This document shows positions 15,179 through 23,679 of a DNA stretch of 61,044 nt, piece by piece. This stretch comes from Lapillicoccus sp. (GTDB taxonomy: Bacteria > Actinomycetota > Actinomycetes > Actinomycetales > Dermatophilaceae). Location: assembly GCF_025353065.1 (NCBI RefSeq), contig NZ_JANXRJ010000155.1:1-61044 (forward strand), written 5' to 3'. The notes beneath the pieces were generated by a model that ran no database searches, was not told where the DNA came from, and was given only the letters and a program-made list of their open reading frames with translations. Numbering within the stretch: position 1 is the stretch's first letter; the number at the start of each line of letters is the position of its first letter. Both the position numbers and the translations under genes were made by a program.

Positions 15179-16695
15179 CCCGCGCCTCCGGTATGCCGCG
15201 GGCCCACCACCGGCGGCTCGTTGCGACCGCCGTCGGTCGCCTTCCACCAGGCGCGGAAGGAGGTCCGCGGCGGCATCGGCAGGTCGCGGGCGTCGCTCCA
15301 CCCGGCACCGGGCCCGGGCAGCCGGCCGAGGGCACGTCGACCGCCGGGGAGGGTGCGCTTGCCGAAGGGGGTCATGACCCGGTTCGCGACGCCAGCAGCC
15401 TTGACCGCCAACGACATCCGGCTTGGGTCGGAGAACAGGAAGGAGGTCGCCCGCATCGCGAGGTCCTGCGCACCGGGAGCGCCGTCACGGTGGGCGTCGA
15501 CGACCTTGGCCCGCAGGTGCACGAGGATCTCGGGGATGTCGATCATCACCGGGCAGACCTCGAGGCAGCGACCACAGAGGCTGGAGGCATAGGGGAGGGA
15601 GTCGATCTGCTTGTCGTGGCCGACGCCGCGCATCAGGGGGTTGAGGATGGCGCCGATGGGCCCGGGATAGACCGAGCCGTAGGCGTGGCCGCCCGTGCGT
15701 TCGTAGACGGGACAGACGTTGAGGCAGGCCGAGCACCGGATGCAGCGCAGGGCCTGGCGGCCGACCTCGTCGGCGAGGACGGTGGTGCGGCCGTTGTCGA
15801 GGAGGACGACGTGCACCTCCTGCGGTCCGTCGCCGGGGGTCACCCCGGACCACATCGAGGTGTAGGGGTTCATCCGCTCCCCCGTGCTCGAGCGGGGCAG
15901 CAGCTGCAGGAAGGTGTCGAGGTCGGCGAAGCGCGGGAGCACCTTCTCGATGCCGACGACGCTGATCAGCACCTCGGGCAAGGTGAGGCACATCCGGCCG
16001 TTGCCCTCGGACTCGACGACGACGAGGGTCCCGGTCTCGGCGATGGCGAAGTTCGCGCCGGAGATCGCGACCCGGGCGCGCAGGAACTTCTCGCGCAGGT
16101 GGAGGCGGGCCGCTCCCGCGAGGGCCGCCGGGTCGTCGGTGAGGTCGTCCGGGGCGGGGCGTCCGGCGGCGGCCATCCGGGTCCGGAAGATCTCGCGGAT
16201 CTCGGCGCGGTTGCGGTGGATCGCCGGCACAAGGATGTGGGACGGCAGGTCGTCGCCGAGCTGGACGATGAGCTCGGCGAGATCGGTCTCCCACGCGGCG
16301 ATGCCGTGCGCCGCCAGCGCCTCGTTGAGCTCGATCTCCTGGGTCGCCATCGACTTGACCTTGACGACCTCGTCGACGTGGTGGGCCTTCACGATCTCCG
16401 CCACGATCGCGCAGGCCTCGGCGGCGTCCCGCGCCCAGTGGACCGTCGCGCCGCGGGCGGTGAGGGACTCCTCGAGCGTGACGAGGTGCGTGTCGAGTCG
16501 GGCGAGCATGTCGTCCTTGATGCGAGCGCCCTTGACCCGCAATGCTTCCCAGTCCTCGACCTCCTCCACGACCCTCGCCCGCTTATCACGGATCGTGTGG
16601 GTCGCGTGGCGCAGGTTGGTGCGCAGCTGCGTGTCGGCGAGGGCCGCGTGGGCTGCCTCGGGGAACGGCGGCATACCGACGAAGGTGGCGCTCAT
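15175..16695 (-). CDS. lutB: L-lactate utilisation iron-sulfur protein LutB
   Basis: LutB carries the 4Fe-4S centres of the LutABC lactate dehydrogenase. The 506-residue product has an N-terminal LUD domain (VKVKSMATQEIELNEAL..., GANFAIAETGTLVVVESEGN) and a ferredoxin-like part with two cluster motifs, CIRCSACLNVCP (about 318-329) and CGRCLEVCP (about 373-381). The C-terminal tail FRAWWKATDGGRN is also typical (FR-x-WW). ATG 16695 overlaps the lutA stop codon (TGATG), and the stop overlaps lutC. Confidence 0.94.
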   Translation of the reverse strand: MSATFVGMPPFPEAAHAALADTQLRTNLRHATHTIRDKRARVVEEVEDWEALRVKGARIKDDMLARLDTHLVTLEESLTARGATVHWARDAAEACAIVAEIVKAHHVDEVVKVKSMATQEIELNEALAAHGIAAWETDLAELIVQLGDDLPSHILVPAIHRNRAEIREIFRTRMAAAGRPAPDDLTDDPAALAGAARLHLREKFLRARVAISGANFAIAETGTLVVVESEGNGRMCLTLPEVLISVVGIEKVLPRFADLDTFLQLLPRSSTGERMNPYTSMWSGVTPGDGPQEVHVVLLDNGRTTVLADEVGRQALRCIRCSACLNVCPVYERTGGHAYGSVYPGPIGAILNPLMRGVGHDKQIDSLPYASSLCGRCLEVCPVMIDIPEILVHLRAKVVDAHRDGAPGAQDLAMRATSFLFSDPSRMSLAVKAAGVANRVMTPFGKRTLPGGRRALGRLPGPGAGWSDARDLPMPPRTSFRAWWKATDGGRNEPPVVGPRHTGGAG

Positions 16696-17429
16696 CAGTC
16701 GGCCTCCGTCTGCGCGAGGATCTCGGCGAGGTGCATGACCCGCATCCCGGTCTGCTCTCTCGACAGGATGCCACCGAGGTGGAGGAGGCAGGAGTTGTCG
16801 CCGGCGACGAGCACCTCGGCGCCGGTGTCGCGGGCGTGCCGGACCTTGTCGGACCCCATCGCCACCGATGTCTCGGCGTTCTTCAGGGCGAAGGTCCCCC
16901 CGAACCCGCAGCACTCCTCCGCGGCCGGCAGCTCGACCAGCCGCAGCCCCTTGACGGCGCGGAGCAACCGCGTCGGGCGGTCGCCCACCCCGAGCATCCG
17001 CAGGGAGTGGCAGGTCGGGTGGTAGGTCACACGGTGGGGGAAGTAGGCGCCGACATCCTCCACGCCGAGCACGTCGACGAGGAACTCGGTGAGCTCGTGG
17101 GTGCGCGGTCCGGTGCGCGCCACGGCCGCCTCCAGCGCCGGGTCCCCGGAGCGCCGGGCGACGAGGCCGTGCTGGTGCCGCACGCAGCCGGCGCACGACC
17201 CCGACGGCACGACGATGGCGTCGTAGCCGTCGAACGAGTCGACGAACTGCCTCACCACGGGCACCGCCTCGTCGAGGTAGCCGGTGTTGACCATCGGCTG
17301 GGCGCAACAGGTCTGGCCCTCGGGGAAGTCGACGTCGACGCCGAGTCGACGCAGCAGGCGGACGACCGCCGTGCCCGTGTCGGGGAACAGCGTGTCGTTG
17401 ATGCAGGTCAGCATCAGCGCGACGCGCAC
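16695..17429 (-). CDS. lutA: L-lactate utilisation protein LutA (CCG domains)
   Basis: LutA is the subunit with two cysteine-rich CCG domains that bind a non-cubane Fe-S cluster. The 244 residues show the first domain (LMLTCINDTLFPDTG, TCCAQPMVNTGY) and the second (YHPTCHSLRMLG, AEECCGFGGTFALKN). A strong ribosome-binding site AAGGAGG lies seven bases before GTG 17429, so translation of lutABC probably starts independently here. It lies downstream of the lactate/glycolate permease on the same strand. Confidence 0.94.
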   Translation of the reverse strand: MRVALMLTCINDTLFPDTGTAVVRLLRRLGVDVDFPEGQTCCAQPMVNTGYLDEAVPVVRQFVDSFDGYDAIVVPSGSCAGCVRHQHGLVARRSGDPALEAAVARTGPRTHELTEFLVDVLGVEDVGAYFPHRVTYHPTCHSLRMLGVGDRPTRLLRAVKGLRLVELPAAEECCGFGGTFALKNAETSVAMGSDKVRHARDTGAEVLVAGDNSCLLHLGGILSREQTGMRVMHLAEILAQTEAD

Positions 17430-17522
17430 GGTCGGCCTCCTTGACGAGTGGTCGTGGTCAACATACGACGTGCCGGCAAGCGGGCGTCACGGGCATCGGG
17501 GTGTCGCGTCACCGGCGGGCAC

Positions 17523-19331
17523 TCACGGCACCATCCAGCTGAGGACCGCCGTGGACTGGAGGAAGACGATCACGCACATCAGCGCGAGGAAGAGCAGCGA
17601 CCAGCCGAGCACCTTGCGGAAGATGTCGCCTTCTCGCCCGGAGAGCCCGACCGCGGCAGCGGCGATGGCGAGGTTCTGCGGCGAGACCATCTTGCCGAGC
17701 ACACCCCCGGAGCTGTTGGCCGCCGCCATGAGCAACGGCGACAGCCCGGTCTGGTTGGCGGCCTGCACCTGGAGCGCGCCGAACAGCGAGTTGGACGAGG
17801 TGTCGGAGCCGGTCACGGCGACCCCGAGCCAGCCCAGGATCGGCGAGATCAGCGCGAACGCCGCGCCTGATGCGGCCAGCCACGTGCCGAGGGTCGCGGT
17901 CTGCCCGGACGCGTTCATGACGTAGGCCAGGCCGAGCACTGCCATCACGGTGACGATGGCGGCGGCGAGCTGCCGGTAGGTCGCCCCGTAGGCGCGCAGG
18001 GCCTGCCGCGGGTGGATTCCGATGACGGGGATGGTGATGAGTCCGGCGATGACCATCAGCGTGCCGGCGGCAGAGAGCCAGCCGAGCTTGAACAGCGGCA
18101 GCGTCGAGGCCTTGCCCGAGGCGCTCTGGAGGTGCAGCCCCGGCCAGCTGAACGAGGGGTTGACCGCCTTGGCCGCGAGGAGGTCCTTCAGTCCCGGCAG
18201 CTGGGTGACGACGAAGAGCGCGACGATGATGAGGTAGGGCGCATAGGCCCGCAGGACGTCGGCCCGGGTGTCGGCGGCGCGGCTGTCACGCTTGCGCATG
18301 TCCTCGAGGGTTTCGACCCCGGCGCCGACCGGGTGGTCGCCCCCGCCGGCGCCGCCGGCACCCGTCCGACCGGCACCTGTCCGACCGGTGGCCGCCCGAC
18401 CGGTGGCCGTGCGACCGGCCTTCTCCCGCAAGGGTGCCCGATCACCTGCCCGGCTGGCCGCCCGCTCGGCGCGGTCGGCGTTGCGGTCAGCCTTGGCGGC
18501 CCGCGCGGCATACCCCTTGGGGGGCTGCCAGACCCGCAGGAGCAGGACCACCGACAGTGCCCCGACCAGCGACGCGACGATGTCGGTGAGCTGGGTGGAG
18601 ATGAAGTTGGAGGTGAGGTACTGCGCGATCCCGAAGGCGAACCCGCAGGTGAGGGTCGCCGGGAGGGTCTCGCGCACGCCCTTGCCCTTGTCGATGATGA
18701 AGACCAGCGCCATCGGGACGAAGACCCCGAGGAGTGGGGTCTGGCGGCCGACCATCTGCGCGAGCGCGTGCTCCGACTGCTGGCTCACGGTGGCGAGCGT
18801 GGTGATCGGCACCGCGAGCGCCCCGAAGGCGACGGGCGCGGTGTTGGCGACGAGCGCGACGACCGCGGCCTTGATCGGCCGGAAGCCGAGCGCGATGAGC
18901 ATGACGCTCGTGATCGCGACGGGGGTGCCGAAGCCGGCCAGCGCCTCGAGCAGGGCGCCGAAGCAGAAGGCGATGATGACCGCCTGGATACGCTGGTCGT
19001 CGCTCACCCTGGCGAACGAGCGGCGGAGCACGTCGAAGTGCCCGGTCACGACGGTCATGTTGTAGACCCAGATCGCGTTGATGACGATCCAGAGGATGGG
19101 GAAGAAGCCGAAGGCCGCTCCCTCCGTGCCGGCGAGGAGCGCCTGCCCGACGGGCATCGAGTAGGCGACCACGGCGACGAGCACCGAGACGACGAGCGAG
19201 GCCAGCGCGGCCTTCCACGCCGAGATCCGCAGGACGCCCAGCATGACGAAGAGGGCGACCAGCGGGATGAGCGCCACGAGGGCCGTGAGGAACAGCGATC
19301 CACCCACGGCGTTGAGCACCGGTCTGTACAT
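17523..19331 (-). CDS. L-lactate/glycolate permease (LctP family)
   Basis: Lactate permease family carrier with about 13 membrane helices that imports L-lactate, D-lactate or glycolate with protons. Landmarks: GFFPILWIVINAIWVYNMTVVTG, LEALAGFGTPVAITSVMLIALGF, NTAPVAFGALAVPI, GWLGVAVTGSDTSSNSLFGALQ and GGVLGKMVSPQNLAIAAAAVG. The 602-residue length is about 50 longer than E. coli LctP because of a hydrophilic central loop rich in Arg/Ala/Gly with repeated TGRxxTGRTGAG units (plus strand about 18360-18480). ATG 19331 is chosen since GAGG lies five bases upstream. Lying between glcF and lutA, it could be GlcA (glycolate), LutP (lactate) or both. Confidence 0.9.
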   Translation of the reverse strand: MYRPVLNAVGGSLFLTALVALIPLVALFVMLGVLRISAWKAALASLVVSVLVAVVAYSMPVGQALLAGTEGAAFGFFPILWIVINAIWVYNMTVVTGHFDVLRRSFARVSDDQRIQAVIIAFCFGALLEALAGFGTPVAITSVMLIALGFRPIKAAVVALVANTAPVAFGALAVPITTLATVSQQSEHALAQMVGRQTPLLGVFVPMALVFIIDKGKGVRETLPATLTCGFAFGIAQYLTSNFISTQLTDIVASLVGALSVVLLLRVWQPPKGYAARAAKADRNADRAERAASRAGDRAPLREKAGRTATGRAATGRTGAGRTGAGGAGGGDHPVGAGVETLEDMRKRDSRAADTRADVLRAYAPYLIIVALFVVTQLPGLKDLLAAKAVNPSFSWPGLHLQSASGKASTLPLFKLGWLSAAGTLMVIAGLITIPVIGIHPRQALRAYGATYRQLAAAIVTVMAVLGLAYVMNASGQTATLGTWLAASGAAFALISPILGWLGVAVTGSDTSSNSLFGALQVQAANQTGLSPLLMAAANSSGGVLGKMVSPQNLAIAAAAVGLSGREGDIFRKVLGWSLLFLALMCVIVFLQSTAVLSWMVP

Positions 19332-19396
19332 GGTCACCTCAGGGGTTCGGAGGTCCCCGCCACGTCGTCGGGGCGGGGGTCACTGCGGTGCGGAAG

Positions 19397-20878
19397 CTAT
19401 TGCGGCGGAACGGTCACCGCGGTGCCCGGGATGCCCAGGCTCGTCGGCGGCAACCCGCGGATCGAGGCGTCGAGCACCTCGATCGTGTGCGCGAGCGCCA
19501 TCGTCCGCCCCGATCGCTCGATCGAGGAGGCCACCTGCATCAGGCAACCCGGGTTGGCGGTGACGAGCAGCTCGGCGCCGGTGGCGAGGACGTTGGCGGC
19601 CTTGAGGTCGCCGAGCTCGCGGGCCGGCACGGGGTTGAGGATGTTGTAGACGCCCGCCGACCCGCAGCAGATGTCGCGGTCGGCGATCTCGCGCAGGGTC
19701 AGGCCCGGTATGCCGCGCAGCAGCTCGCGCGGCTGGCTGCGGATCCCCTGGGCGTGCCCGAGGTGGCAGGCGTCGTGGTAGGCGATGGTCACGTCGAGCG
19801 GGTGCCGGGTCGACACCGGCCCCGCGTCGAAGAGGATCTCGGCCACGTCGCGCACCTTGGCGCTGAGCGCCTCGGCCCGGCCCGCCCACTCGGGGTCGTC
19901 GGCGAGGAGGTGGACGTAGTCCTTCATCGCGGAGCCGCAGCCGGCGGAGTTGACGACGACGTGGTCGACGTCGGCCCGCTCGAGCTCGGCGATGAGGTCG
20001 CGGGCGAAGCGCTGAGCCTCCTCCTCGCGGCCGCTGTGGCTGGACAACGCGCCGCAGCACCCCTGCGCCGGAGGCGCGACGACCTCGAAGCCCTCGGCGC
20101 TGAGGACGCGCACCGTCGCCGCGTTGACGCCGGGGAAGAACTCCCGCTGGACGCAGCCGAGCAGCATACCGACGGTGCCGCGCTTCGTCCCCCGGGCGCG
20201 GGTGCGGCTCGGGATCGGCTCGGCGCGGCCCAGCTGCGGGGCGAGCGACTCCATCGCCGCCAGGGTCGGCGACAGCCGGTCGAGGACGCCGGAGCGGCGC
20301 ACGAGTCGGGACAGGCCCGAGCGCTGGTAGAGACGGAGTCCGGCGCGCGCCTTGCGGAGCCTCGAGGGATAGGGGAAGAGTGCGAAAATGCCCTCGCGGT
20401 ACGCTTTTTCGCTGGTCGACCGTTCGTGCCGACGCTCCACCTGGGCCCGGGTCGCCTCGATGAGCCGGTCGTACTGCACCCCCGACGGACAGGCCGTGAC
20501 GCACGCCATGCACCCGAGGCAGGCGTCGAAGTGCCCGACCATCGAGTCGGTCATCGGCTCGCCCTGCAGCCCCTGCTGCATGAGGTGGATCCTCCCGCGC
20601 GGGCTATCCATCTCCTCGCCCCAGAGGACGTAGGTCGGGCAGGTCGGCAGGCAAAACCCGCAGTGCACGCAGTCGGCGACGAGCTCCGCCGACGGCGGCC
20701 GGTGGGCGTCGAACGCCCCGAGCGTGACGGCGATCGGGCCGCCACCCGCAACCGGGCCCGCGGTGCCCACCCCCACCCCCCCGCTTGTTGCTTCTGGCGC
20801 GCCCATCCGGCCCGAAATGTCCGCGAATTCGGCCCGCTCGGAGCAAGGAGCGGGGTCTGGGGTGGGGGGGTTCGACAT
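19397..20878 (-). CDS. glcF: glycolate oxidase iron-sulfur subunit GlcF
   Basis: GlcF is the electron-transfer subunit of GlcDEF glycolate dehydrogenase, which makes glyoxylate. The 493 residues contain two 4Fe-4S motifs, CVHCGFCLPTCP and CLGCMACVTACP, and two CCG domains (AQGCCGALSSHSG, DICCGSAGVYN) plus HDACHLGHAQGI. An unusual N-terminal extension of about 60 residues is low-complexity and Gly/Ala/Pro-rich, with no family counterpart. ATG 20878 overlaps the glcE stop codon (TGATG) and has a near-perfect AGGAGG ribosome-binding site. Confidence 0.93.
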   Translation of the reverse strand: MSNPPTPDPAPCSERAEFADISGRMGAPEATSGGVGVGTAGPVAGGGPIAVTLGAFDAHRPPSAELVADCVHCGFCLPTCPTYVLWGEEMDSPRGRIHLMQQGLQGEPMTDSMVGHFDACLGCMACVTACPSGVQYDRLIEATRAQVERRHERSTSEKAYREGIFALFPYPSRLRKARAGLRLYQRSGLSRLVRRSGVLDRLSPTLAAMESLAPQLGRAEPIPSRTRARGTKRGTVGMLLGCVQREFFPGVNAATVRVLSAEGFEVVAPPAQGCCGALSSHSGREEEAQRFARDLIAELERADVDHVVVNSAGCGSAMKDYVHLLADDPEWAGRAEALSAKVRDVAEILFDAGPVSTRHPLDVTIAYHDACHLGHAQGIRSQPRELLRGIPGLTLREIADRDICCGSAGVYNILNPVPARELGDLKAANVLATGAELLVTANPGCLMQVASSIERSGRTMALAHTIEVLDASIRGLPPTSLGIPGTAVTVPPQ

Positions 20879-22170
20879 CAGATTCCTCCTACGAACCGGC
20901 CGGGGGCGAGCACCCTCGTCGGGTCGAGCTGGTGCTTGACGCGGCGCATGAGGTCGAGGGCCGGGACCGGTCCCCAGACGTCGAGCCGCGCCTTGGTCTC
21001 GGGGTCGGCGTCGCGGACGACCACGCTGCCACCGGTGCCGCCGGCACCCGAGGCACCGACGGATCTCGAGCACGCGGCGCGCAGGTGGTCGACGAGGTCG
21101 GCGACCGCGGCCCGGTCGTGCTGGTGATGGGCCGCACGCAGGGCAGCGGTGACGGTCCCCACGGCGACCGAACCCCGCACGTCGACCGGGACCGAGGCCC
21201 GATCGGACGCTTCCGCCACGATGTCGAGCAGCGCTGTCACAGAGGCGATCTCGTGGGTCAGTTTCAGCCTCACGTCGCCCGGTGCACCCGGCTCGGTCCC
21301 CCACCAGGCGGGCGGGTCGTCGCTCGCCTCGGCCCCGGCGCCGAGGAGCTCGAGCGCGCCGGCCGTCCGCGCCTCGACCCCGGGCCGTATGCCGTCGAGC
21401 CGGATCGCGAGCGTCGCTGCCCCGTCGGCGGGTTGGTCGAGCTCGCACGCCGTCGCGACGAGGTGGGAGTGGATGACGCCCTGCACGAGGGCGTGCGCAT
21501 GACGGGTCGAGACGACCGGGACGGTGACGTAGCGGTGGGCCGGCGCAACCGGATGCAGGCGGACGGCGACCTCGGTGATGACGCCCAGCGTGCCGAGCGA
21601 CCCGGTGAGCAGCTTGCCGAGGTCGTATCCGGCGACGTTCTTGACGACCTTGCCCCCGGACTTCGCCACGACCCCGTCGGCTCGCACCATGGTGGCGCCG
21701 ATGACGAGGTCGCGCACGGGGCCGTAGAGCAACCGCGAGGGCCCACCGTCGGCCGTCGCGACGAGCCCGCCGAGGGTGCCACGACGCGCCGGGTCGACCG
21801 CGAACCACTGGGAGGCCGCGCCGAGGTCGGCCTGGAGGTCGTCGAGACGTCGGCCGGCGCCGACGACGGCGATGAGGTCACCAGCGGCGTGATCCACGAG
21901 GCCGTCGAGCCGGGTCGTGTCGAGGATGACGTCGAGACGCTCGGGCGGCGACCCCCACCCGAGCTTCGTGCCGCCGCCGCGGACGACGACGGCGAGGCCC
22001 TCGTCGTGGGCCACGCGCAGGACCGCGGAGACGCCCGGCGTGTCGGCCGGGCTGACGACCCAGCGGCACGGCATACCGTCGACGGCGTCGCCGTCACCGC
22101 CCTCGCGGACGGCTCCGGCAGCGGCATCGGAGAGTCGCGGCAACAGGTCGGTGGCGGTCGGCGTGCTCAT
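20878..22170 (-). CDS. glcE: glycolate oxidase FAD-binding subunit GlcE
   Basis: Second FAD-binding subunit of GlcDEF. The 430 residues include the PCMH-type FAD domain with VVVRGGGTKLGWGSPPERLDVILDTTRL, FAVDPARRGTLGGLVATADGGPSRLLYGPVRDLVIG, and VAKSGGKVVKNVAGYDLGKLLTGSLGTLGVITEVAVRLHP. The C-terminal ending MRRVKHQLDPTRVLAPGRF is standard. ATG 22170 overlaps the glcD stop codon (TGATG), and glcF follows with the same overlap, so DEF are translationally coupled. Confidence 0.94.
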   Translation of the reverse strand: MSTPTATDLLPRLSDAAAGAVREGGDGDAVDGMPCRWVVSPADTPGVSAVLRVAHDEGLAVVVRGGGTKLGWGSPPERLDVILDTTRLDGLVDHAAGDLIAVVGAGRRLDDLQADLGAASQWFAVDPARRGTLGGLVATADGGPSRLLYGPVRDLVIGATMVRADGVVAKSGGKVVKNVAGYDLGKLLTGSLGTLGVITEVAVRLHPVAPAHRYVTVPVVSTRHAHALVQGVIHSHLVATACELDQPADGAATLAIRLDGIRPGVEARTAGALELLGAGAEASDDPPAWWGTEPGAPGDVRLKLTHEIASVTALLDIVAEASDRASVPVDVRGSVAVGTVTAALRAAHHQHDRAAVADLVDHLRAACSRSVGASGAGGTGGSVVVRDADPETKARLDVWGPVPALDLMRRVKHQLDPTRVLAPGRFVGGI

Positions 22171-23627
22171 CAGAACTGCTCCGCCAGGCCGGCTTCGACC
22201 AGGGGGTGCGCCCCCTGGTGCCGGCCGGGCACCTCGCCGCACATCCGCGGCGTCGGGAAGATCTTGCCGGGGTTGGCGATGCCCGAAGGGTCGAAGGCGC
22301 AGCGGACGAGCTGCATCGTGTCGAGGTCGTCGGCGGTGAACATCCGGGGCATGTACTTCGCCTTGTCGGAGCCGACGCCGTGCTCGCCGGTGATCGAGCC
22401 GCCCAGCTCGATGCAGAGGTCGATGATCGCCCCCGACACCTCCTCGGCCCGCTCGGCCTCGCCGGGCACGGCGTCGTCGAACAGCACGAGCGGGTGGAGG
22501 TTGCCGTCGCCCGCGTGGAAGACGTTGGCGACCCGCACGCCGCGCTCGACCGACAGGGCGGTGATCCGCCGCAGCGCCTCGGGCAGGGCGGTGCGCGGGA
22601 TGACGCCGTCCTGGACGATGTAGTCCGGACTGATCCGTCCGACGGCGGCGAAGGCCGACTTACGCCCCTTCCAGAAGAGGGCCCGCTCGGCGTCGTCCTG
22701 GGCGATGCGGATCTCGAACGCCCCTGCGGCAGTGCAGTATTCGCTGATCTGGTCGAACTGGTGACGGACCTCGGCGGCGGCCCCGTCGAGCTCGACGATG
22801 AGCACCGCGCCGGCCCCCGCCGGGTAGCCGCAGTGGACGGCCGCCTCGGCCGCCTCGATCGCGAGCGCATCCATCATCTCGATGGCTGCGGGGATGACGC
22901 CGGCCCCGATGATCGACGAGACGGCCTGCCCGGCGGTGTCGGTGTCGGGGAACGCGGCGAGGAGGGTCTCCACCGACTCGGGGGTGCGGGTGAGCCGCAC
23001 CGTCACGCTGGTCGCGATGCCGAGGGTGCCCTCCGACCCGACGACCGCGCCGAGGAGGTCGTAGCCCGGCGCGTCCGGTGCCTTGCCACCGATCCGGAGG
23101 AGCTCACCGGCCGGGGTCACGAGCTCGAGCCCGGTGACGTGCCCCGTCGTGAAGCCGTACTTCAGGCAGTGGGCGCCCCCGGAGTTCTCGGCGACGTTGC
23201 CCCCGATCGAGCAGACCTGCTGGCTCGAGGGATCGGGCGCGTAGTAGTAGCCGTCGGGGCGGGTGGTGTTGCTCAGCTGGAGGTTGATCACGCCGGGCTC
23301 CACGACCGCCCGCTGGTTGGCCCGGTCGATCTCGAGGATGGCGCGCATCCGCGAGAGCACGATAAGCACGCCGTCGGCGTGGGGAAGGGCGCCTCCGGAG
23401 AGACCGGTGCCGGATCCCCGTGCCACGAAAGGGATCCCGCGCTCCGCGCAGGCCGCGACGACGGCTGCGACCTGCTCGGCGGTCTCGGGGACGACCACGA
23501 GCGCCGGGACGACGCGGTACTGCGCCAGGCCGTCGCACTCGTAGGTGCGCAGCCGCTGGTGGTCGGTGATCACCGCCCCCTCGGGCAGCACCGGGGTGAG
23601 TACTGCCGTCAGTGCCTCGACGTCCAT
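22170..23627 (-). CDS. glcD: glycolate oxidase subunit GlcD (FAD-linked oxidase)
   Basis: Catalytic FAD-linked oxidase subunit of glycolate dehydrogenase (485 residues). Motifs: PALVVVPETAEQVAAVV, VARGSGTGLSGGALPHADGVLIVLSRM, APDPSSQQVCSIGGNVAENSGGAHCLKYG, GSEGTLGIATSVTVRLTR, and the C-terminal LGGSITGEHGVGSDKAKYM with the conserved His. FAD-binding and active-site elements look intact. ATG 23627 starts 52 bases after the malate synthase stop codon. It could also accept D-lactate, as members of this family overlap in substrate. Confidence 0.94.
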   Translation of the reverse strand: MDVEALTAVLTPVLPEGAVITDHQRLRTYECDGLAQYRVVPALVVVPETAEQVAAVVAACAERGIPFVARGSGTGLSGGALPHADGVLIVLSRMRAILEIDRANQRAVVEPGVINLQLSNTTRPDGYYYAPDPSSQQVCSIGGNVAENSGGAHCLKYGFTTGHVTGLELVTPAGELLRIGGKAPDAPGYDLLGAVVGSEGTLGIATSVTVRLTRTPESVETLLAAFPDTDTAGQAVSSIIGAGVIPAAIEMMDALAIEAAEAAVHCGYPAGAGAVLIVELDGAAAEVRHQFDQISEYCTAAGAFEIRIAQDDAERALFWKGRKSAFAAVGRISPDYIVQDGVIPRTALPEALRRITALSVERGVRVANVFHAGDGNLHPLVLFDDAVPGEAERAEEVSGAIIDLCIELGGSITGEHGVGSDKAKYMPRMFTADDLDTMQLVRCAFDPSGIANPGKIFPTPRMCGEVPGRHQGAHPLVEAGLAEQF

Positions 23628-23679
23628 GTCGACTCCGCTCGTTGACCGTTGTCCGGTACCGAATCTCGCGCTGATTCTC

